Origin: [Eubacterium] siraeum
Lineage (GTDB): Bacteria > Bacillota > Clostridia > Oscillospirales > Ruminococcaceae
Length of the DNA stretch: 64,000 nucleotides
Direction: 5' to 3'
Assembly (NCBI GenBank): GCA_025150425.1
Contig: CP102281.1
Coordinates: forward strand, 310,001 to 374,000
Part shown: in pieces, positions 59,885 to 64,000 of the stretch
Position numbering within the stretch: position 1 is the stretch's first letter
How the letters are laid out: the number at the start of each line of letters is the position of its first letter
Notes under the pieces: model-generated
The model's input: the letters and a program-made list of their open reading frames with translations, nothing else
What the model was told of the DNA's origin: nothing
The model's database searches: none
Translations under genes and position numbers: made by a program

Positions 59885-61069
59885 ATGAACGCATTTTCAT
59901 ACAGAGTACAGACATTGCAGCCATCAGCAATAAGAGAGATACTTAAATTTACGGCAGATCCGGAGGTAATCAGCTTTGCGGCGGGCAATCCCGCTCCCGA
60001 GGCTTTCCCTACAGAAGAGATCGCCCGTATAACAAATGAAATACTTACAACCACGCCCATTGACGCACTTCAGTATTCTATCACGGAGGGCTATACGCCC
60101 CTTCGTAACTGGATAAAGGACGACCTTAAGAAAAAAGGTATGTTTGGCGAGAATGATGAAGATGTGGTTATCACATCGGGCGCACAGCAGGCTATTGAGG
60201 TAGTGACCAAGGAGATATGCAATGAGGGTGACACGATTATCTGCGAGGCTCCTACGTTTATCGGCTCGCTGAACGCATTCCGTTCCTATAATGCAAAGCT
60301 TGTAGGCGTTGAGATGGAAGATGACGGTATAAATATCGACAAGCTCGAAAAGGCTCTCATAGAGAATCCCAGAACGGCTTTCATCTATCTCATACCCAAC
60401 TTCCAGAACCCTACAGGCAAGACAATGAGCCTTGAAAAGCGTAAGGCTGTACTTGCGCTCGCTCAGAAGTACAACGTATATATCCTTGAAGACAATCCCT
60501 ACGGCGATCTTCGTTATATAGGCGAAAATGTGCCTACCATAAAGTCGCTCGACAAGAACGGTAACGTTCTTTATGCAGGAACATTCTCAAAGACGCTTGC
60601 CCCCGGTCTGCGTGTGGGATACCTCTGCGCCCCCAAGAACGTAATCGCTAAGGCTGTAGTTTGTATGCAGGTTTCAACCGTTCACACCTCTATCCTGCCG
60701 CAGATGATCACCTATAAGTTCGTTACCGAAAACGATTTTGAACAGCACCTTGAAAAGCTGAGAGAAATCTACAAGCGCAAGTCGGATCTTATGCTTACAA
60801 ACCTCAAGATGAAGATGCCCAAGTCCATAAAGTTCACAGAACCTGAGGGCGGTCTGTTTATCTGGGGTACGCTTCCTGACGGCGATATGCCTTACTTCTG
60901 CAAGAAGGCAGTAAAGAACAAGGTAGCTGTTGTTCCCGGCAATGCATTCTTAACCGATGAAAACGCTCCTTGTCTGTCATTCAGACTTAACTATTCCACT
61001 CCCACAGACGAACAGATTGAAAAGGGCGTGGACATTCTTGCCGAAGTGGCAAGCACAATGTACAGATAA
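59885..61069 (+). CDS. PLP-dependent class I/II aminotransferase
   Basis: This 394-residue fold-type I aminotransferase belongs to the MocR-related/2-aminoadipate (LysN, KAT-like) group. Blocks are ISFAAGNPAPEAFP, TSGAQQAIEV, NFQNPTGKTMSLEKR, and GTFSKTLAPGLRVGY with the PLP lysine in SKTL. The C-terminal Arg in SFRLNYS binds the substrate carboxylate. No N-terminal DNA-binding domain is present, so it is an enzyme rather than a MocR regulator. Substrate cannot be set by eye. No stop-free extension is possible upstream (in-frame TAA at 59867-59869), so the ATG is the first usable start. Confidence 0.93.
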   Translation: MNAFSYRVQTLQPSAIREILKFTADPEVISFAAGNPAPEAFPTEEIARITNEILTTTPIDALQYSITEGYTPLRNWIKDDLKKKGMFGENDEDVVITSGAQQAIEVVTKEICNEGDTIICEAPTFIGSLNAFRSYNAKLVGVEMEDDGINIDKLEKALIENPRTAFIYLIPNFQNPTGKTMSLEKRKAVLALAQKYNVYILEDNPYGDLRYIGENVPTIKSLDKNGNVLYAGTFSKTLAPGLRVGYLCAPKNVIAKAVVCMQVSTVHTSILPQMITYKFVTENDFEQHLEKLREIYKRKSDLMLTNLKMKMPKSIKFTEPEGGLFIWGTLPDGDMPYFCKKAVKNKVAVVPGNAFLTDENAPCLSFRLNYSTPTDEQIEKGVDILAEVASTMYR

Positions 61070-61089
61070 TAAGCATTGACCGACATACA

Positions 61090-61340
61090 AGGAAAACAGG
61101 AACGGAATTAATATAATATCCACATGGGCAAATCTGTAACAAGGGGATGCTATGCTCTTTTACAGATAAGCTGTCAGAAGAAAATTCTAAGAACGGAAGC
61201 CTGTAATGAGCCTTGTAGGACGGTCTGCATCTGTCAATCTGCCGGTTTATTGCGGCTGCCGTAACGTTTGAAATACATAAAAAGATATTGCACACGCACG
61301 GCAGACAAAAGGTAAATCGCTCTGATGCCATATCTTTTTG
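61090..61340 (+). promoter_or_regulatory. Long structured leader with terminator-like hairpin
   Basis: This 300-base gene-free stretch precedes the ABC exporter. CTGTAA/TTACAG pairs in the first third; GCCG/CGGC pairs in the middle; AAAAAGATAT (61279-61288) pairs with ATATCTTTTT (61330-61339), giving a stem followed by a T-run; GACCG/CGGTC (61351-61366) follows next to GGAAAG. This resembles a transcription attenuator or an unrecognised riboswitch. A T-box motif is absent. Confidence 0.4.
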
Positions 61341-61385
61341 TGTTTCGCAAGACCGCATTTACGGTCGGAAAGAAACGGTGAATGA

Positions 61386-63653
61386 ATGAAGTATTTTGAT
61401 AAGCTGTCTGCCGCTGTGCAGGCAGCTTTTTCTGTCAGGGCGGTCGATACGGATAAGCTGTTATACTGCGTAAAAGCAGATATGGACGGCGAGGGGTGTT
61501 ATTATGACACCTACATCACGTTTGATAACAAAACGCTTTATCTGTTATCGGGCTATGACAGACTTGTAAAGAATAAAAAGACGTTTGACACACAGTTCGA
61601 TTTCAAGGATTTCAGCGAATATCCTATGGAGGAAATCGAAAAGCTGTATGTTGACCGCTATCAGTTTACGGCAAGGCTGATGGCGAAGATGACGGACGGT
61701 ACGGAAAAACAGCTTGCGATGTTTTCGGGAGGGTTTTCCGAAAAATTCGAGCAGTTCTGCCGCCGTTATGAAACAATCAAAAAGGGCGAAACGCCCGACG
61801 ATTCCGCACTTGACGACAAGACACTGTATTGCCCGAAGTGCAACAGAAAATATCCCGACCCGAACAGAGCCTTCTGCCCGTACTGCACAAAGCGTACATG
61901 GGTGTTCAAGCGACTGCTCGGTATGTTCGGCGACTACAAAAAGCAGATAGCAGTGATACTTGCTCTGATAGCGGTATCGGTGGCGCTGGGACTTATCGCT
62001 CCCTATTTCGGCACAAAAATGCTGTACGATGACGTTCTGAGTGAAGGCGGAAGTCTGCACGGGCAGATACTGTTCGTGATACTCGTTATGGCGGCATTCT
62101 CACTGCTGTCTACGGGATTTTCAATGATTTACGGCGTTATTATAAGCAGGATAACACCGCAGGTAATACATAAGCTGAGGACAGATATTTTTGCTTCTAT
62201 GCAGAAGCTGTCGCTGTCATTCTTCACGACTAAGCAGACAGGCTCGCTTATGGGCAGGGTAGACCGTGACAGCTTTGACGTGTACGGATTTTTCGTGGAT
62301 ATAGTTCCGCAGTTTATTGCGAATATGATAAAGATAGCAGGACTTGTCGTGCTTATGCTTATGGTGAACCCGATAATATCGCTGTCGATGTTCCTTGCGG
62401 TGTTCTTTGTATTGCTGTGCGAGGTGCTTTGGCTGAGAGGTCAGAGAAGGCACTGGAGAAACCGAGATATTGCAAGACGAGGTGTTACGTCTACCTTGTC
62501 GGACGCACTGAACGGACACAGGGTAGTAAAGGCGTTTTCCCGTGAGGAACAGGAAATATCCCGTTTTGGCAGGAAGAACAATAATCTTTATTCGGCTGAA
62601 TACGCAAGGGATAAGAGGAGCGCTCATTTCTTCCCTGTACAGCACGGAATATATGCTGTTTTCAGCGGTGTTATATACTGTCTTGGCGTTGCTCTTGTGC
62701 TGATGGGTAACCTTCAGCTCGGCGGACTGACACTGCTCATAAACTATTTCGGTGTTATATGGGATCCGATATTCTTCTTTATGTATATGGGCAACGACTG
62801 GGCAAGGTGTACCGATGCCGCAGGCAGAATGTTCGAAATACTCGACAGCGAGCCTACAGTGAAGCCGCCCGCCGAGCCTGCCGTTATACCGGACGGTGTT
62901 CTGAAGGGCGATATTTGTTTCAGAGATGTAACGTTTGAATATGAAGCAGGCAGACCGGTACTTAAAAATATGTCCTTTGCTACCGAGGCAGGCAGATTTA
63001 CCGGCATTGTCGGCAAGACGGGTGCGGGAAAATCGACTATCATCAATCTCATATCAAGAATGTACGATGTAACATCGGGCGAGATAACGATAGACGGAAT
63101 ACCCGTGAAGAAGATACCGTTTGACGTTCTCAGAAAGAATATCGGTGTTGTGTCACAGGAAACATATCTGTTTATGGGAACTGTCGCAGACAATATCAGG
63201 TACGCAAGACCCGATGCGACAATGGAAGAAGTGATACAAGCGGCAAAAAGCGCAAACGCTCACGATTTTATAATGAAGCTCCCCGAAGGGTACGATACCG
63301 TAACGGGAAGCGGCGGTGTAAGCCTGTCGGGCGGCGAAAAACAGCGTATATCAATAGCCCGTGCGCTGATACAGAAGCCGAACATACTTATACTTGACGA
63401 GGCTACGGCGGCTATGGATACCGCAACAGAACGTAAGATACAGAGTGCGATAGATAATCTCAAGAGCGGCAGAACGATAATTGCGATAGCACACCGCCTC
63501 TCAACGCTCCGTGACGCAGACAAGCTGTATGTTATCGAACACGGCGAGGTAAAGGAGAGCGGAACTCACGATGAGTTGATACGCACAAACGGAAAATACT
63601 TTGAGCTGTATAAGCTGCAAAGCGAGTCGCTGAAATCTGTCGGACTTGACTGA
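61386..63653 (+). CDS. ABC exporter with N-terminal zinc-ribbon extension
   Basis: This 755-residue fused permease-ATPase has a soluble N-terminal domain (about residues 1-135, beta-rich, with DTYITFDNKTLYLLSGYD) and a zinc ribbon CPKCNRKYPD...CPYC (about 149-167). An exporter membrane domain of six segments follows (about 180-470), then the ATPase (about 500-750) with VGKTGAGKSTI (Walker A), LSGGEKQRISIARAL (signature) and LILDEATAAMD (Walker B). The group is the one that co-occurs with DUF1854 genes, as here. Substrate unknown. GGAAAG precedes the ATG; an ATG four bases earlier is out of frame. Confidence 0.9.
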   Translation: MKYFDKLSAAVQAAFSVRAVDTDKLLYCVKADMDGEGCYYDTYITFDNKTLYLLSGYDRLVKNKKTFDTQFDFKDFSEYPMEEIEKLYVDRYQFTARLMAKMTDGTEKQLAMFSGGFSEKFEQFCRRYETIKKGETPDDSALDDKTLYCPKCNRKYPDPNRAFCPYCTKRTWVFKRLLGMFGDYKKQIAVILALIAVSVALGLIAPYFGTKMLYDDVLSEGGSLHGQILFVILVMAAFSLLSTGFSMIYGVIISRITPQVIHKLRTDIFASMQKLSLSFFTTKQTGSLMGRVDRDSFDVYGFFVDIVPQFIANMIKIAGLVVLMLMVNPIISLSMFLAVFFVLLCEVLWLRGQRRHWRNRDIARRGVTSTLSDALNGHRVVKAFSREEQEISRFGRKNNNLYSAEYARDKRSAHFFPVQHGIYAVFSGVIYCLGVALVLMGNLQLGGLTLLINYFGVIWDPIFFFMYMGNDWARCTDAAGRMFEILDSEPTVKPPAEPAVIPDGVLKGDICFRDVTFEYEAGRPVLKNMSFATEAGRFTGIVGKTGAGKSTIINLISRMYDVTSGEITIDGIPVKKIPFDVLRKNIGVVSQETYLFMGTVADNIRYARPDATMEEVIQAAKSANAHDFIMKLPEGYDTVTGSGGVSLSGGEKQRISIARALIQKPNILILDEATAAMDTATERKIQSAIDNLKSGRTIIAIAHRLSTLRDADKLYVIEHGEVKESGTHDELIRTNGKYFELYKLQSESLKSVGLD

Positions 63654-63670
63654 TGCAGAAAGGAGCGCTT

Positions 63671-64000
63671 ATGAAACAGAATACAACTGCAATTTATGAT
63701 GTGGATACGCTTAACATTCTTTCACCCGATAAAATCGGGCTTACCGAAACCGAAAGCGGTTATCTTGAGTTTTCGTATGACGGCAGGGATTATGAAAAGG
63801 TTGACCTTACAAGGCTCGTACCGTTCAACGATGAAAACAGGTATATAAGCGTAAGCTATAAGAATGAGGAAGACGAGTGGAAAGAGATAGGCGTTATAAA
63901 GGATCTTGATGACCTGTCGGCTGATACTAAAAAGACAGCCGATGATTATCTCAAGCTCAAATACTACATTCCCGAGATAAAGAAGATCCACAGGATAACG
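63671..64000 (+). CDS. DUF1854-like protein, 3' partial
   Basis: The first 110 residues are visible and the frame is open at the window edge. It starts MKQNTTAIYDVDTLNILSPD and continues with YEKVDLTRLVPFNDENRYISV and WKEIGVIKDLDDL, the pattern of DUF1854 proteins that follow ABC exporters of this type. AAAGGAGCG precedes the ATG, 17 bases after the exporter stop. It is probably a regulatory or accessory part of the transporter. Confidence 0.75.
   Translation, partial: MKQNTTAIYDVDTLNILSPDKIGLTETESGYLEFSYDGRDYEKVDLTRLVPFNDENRYISVSYKNEEDEWKEIGVIKDLDDLSADTKKTADDYLKLKYYIPEIKKIHRIT

Noticed and set aside
61090-61340. T-box leader before the ABC exporter
   Set aside because: No T-box sequence (AGGGTGGNACCGCG type) and the downstream gene is not an amino-acid gene.

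Overview
The window looks like chromosomal DNA from an anaerobic, low-to-mid GC Firmicute of class Clostridia. The evidence is strong AGGAGG-type ribosome binding sites, many TTGACA-17-TATAAT promoters, dipicolinate synthase genes (dpaA/dpaB) that imply a sporulating ancestry, the cmk-plsC-ispH/rpsA block with IspH fused to S1 domains, and the Gram-positive order rimP-nusA-ylxR-ylxQ-infB-rbfA-nrnA-truB-ribF. An Oscillospiraceae or Ruminococcus/[Eubacterium] siraeum-like origin is my inference and was not tested. No rRNA, tRNA, CRISPR array, integrase or intact transposase was seen.

Layout. 1-4.3 kb: the 3' part of addA, translationally coupled to an Abi/HEPN gene and followed by an ORF-less, strongly structured region between two identical 31-bp terminator hairpins. 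4.3-6.1 kb (minus): galU and an Ala/Lys-rich SCP2-like fusion protein. 6.3-9.4 kb: dpaA-dpaB, then a NimA-like/ogt/alkD repair operon. 9.5-13.2 kb: a LytTR/GHKL two-component pair and a convergent HtrA protease. 13.4-15.8 kb: a small gene whose last 92 bp are duplicated on the far side of an AT-rich DUF262-HNH (GmrSD-like) gene, which is a candidate defence insertion. 15.8-20.3 kb (minus): a YeiH-type transporter, then ispH/rpsA, plsC and cmk. 20.4-23.8 kb: a GT2 glycosyltransferase, a polysaccharide deacetylase, a 40-residue lipoprotein and deoD.

24.0-35.9 kb is a type IV pilus locus: pilC, a pilM-pilN fusion, pilO, an 800-residue PilX-like surface protein, two prepilins, prepilin peptidase (opposite strand), pilB and pilT. 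36-45 kb carries dtd, a kinase-fold protein with a changed catalytic residue, a class A PBP, a 23S rRNA-type methyltransferase with a MITE-like element at its 3' end, a small membrane protein, and an EAL-HDOD/GGDEF pair. The pair may speak to the pilus through the c-di-GMP-type MshEN domain of PilB. 45.2-53.6 kb is the nusA-infB translation/RNA operon. 53.7-58.6 kb is a Gld-like ABC export cluster (ATPase, permease, GldG-like protein, DUF4340 protein). 58.6-64 kb holds a small conserved-looking protein, a zinc-ribbon membrane protein, a PLP aminotransferase with an odd leader, and an ABC exporter with a zinc-ribbon N-terminus followed by a DUF1854-like gene that runs off the edge.

A theme worth testing: at three places (after abi, after the 120-residue gene, after the methyltransferase) extra DNA sits between the end of a gene and its hairpin terminator.
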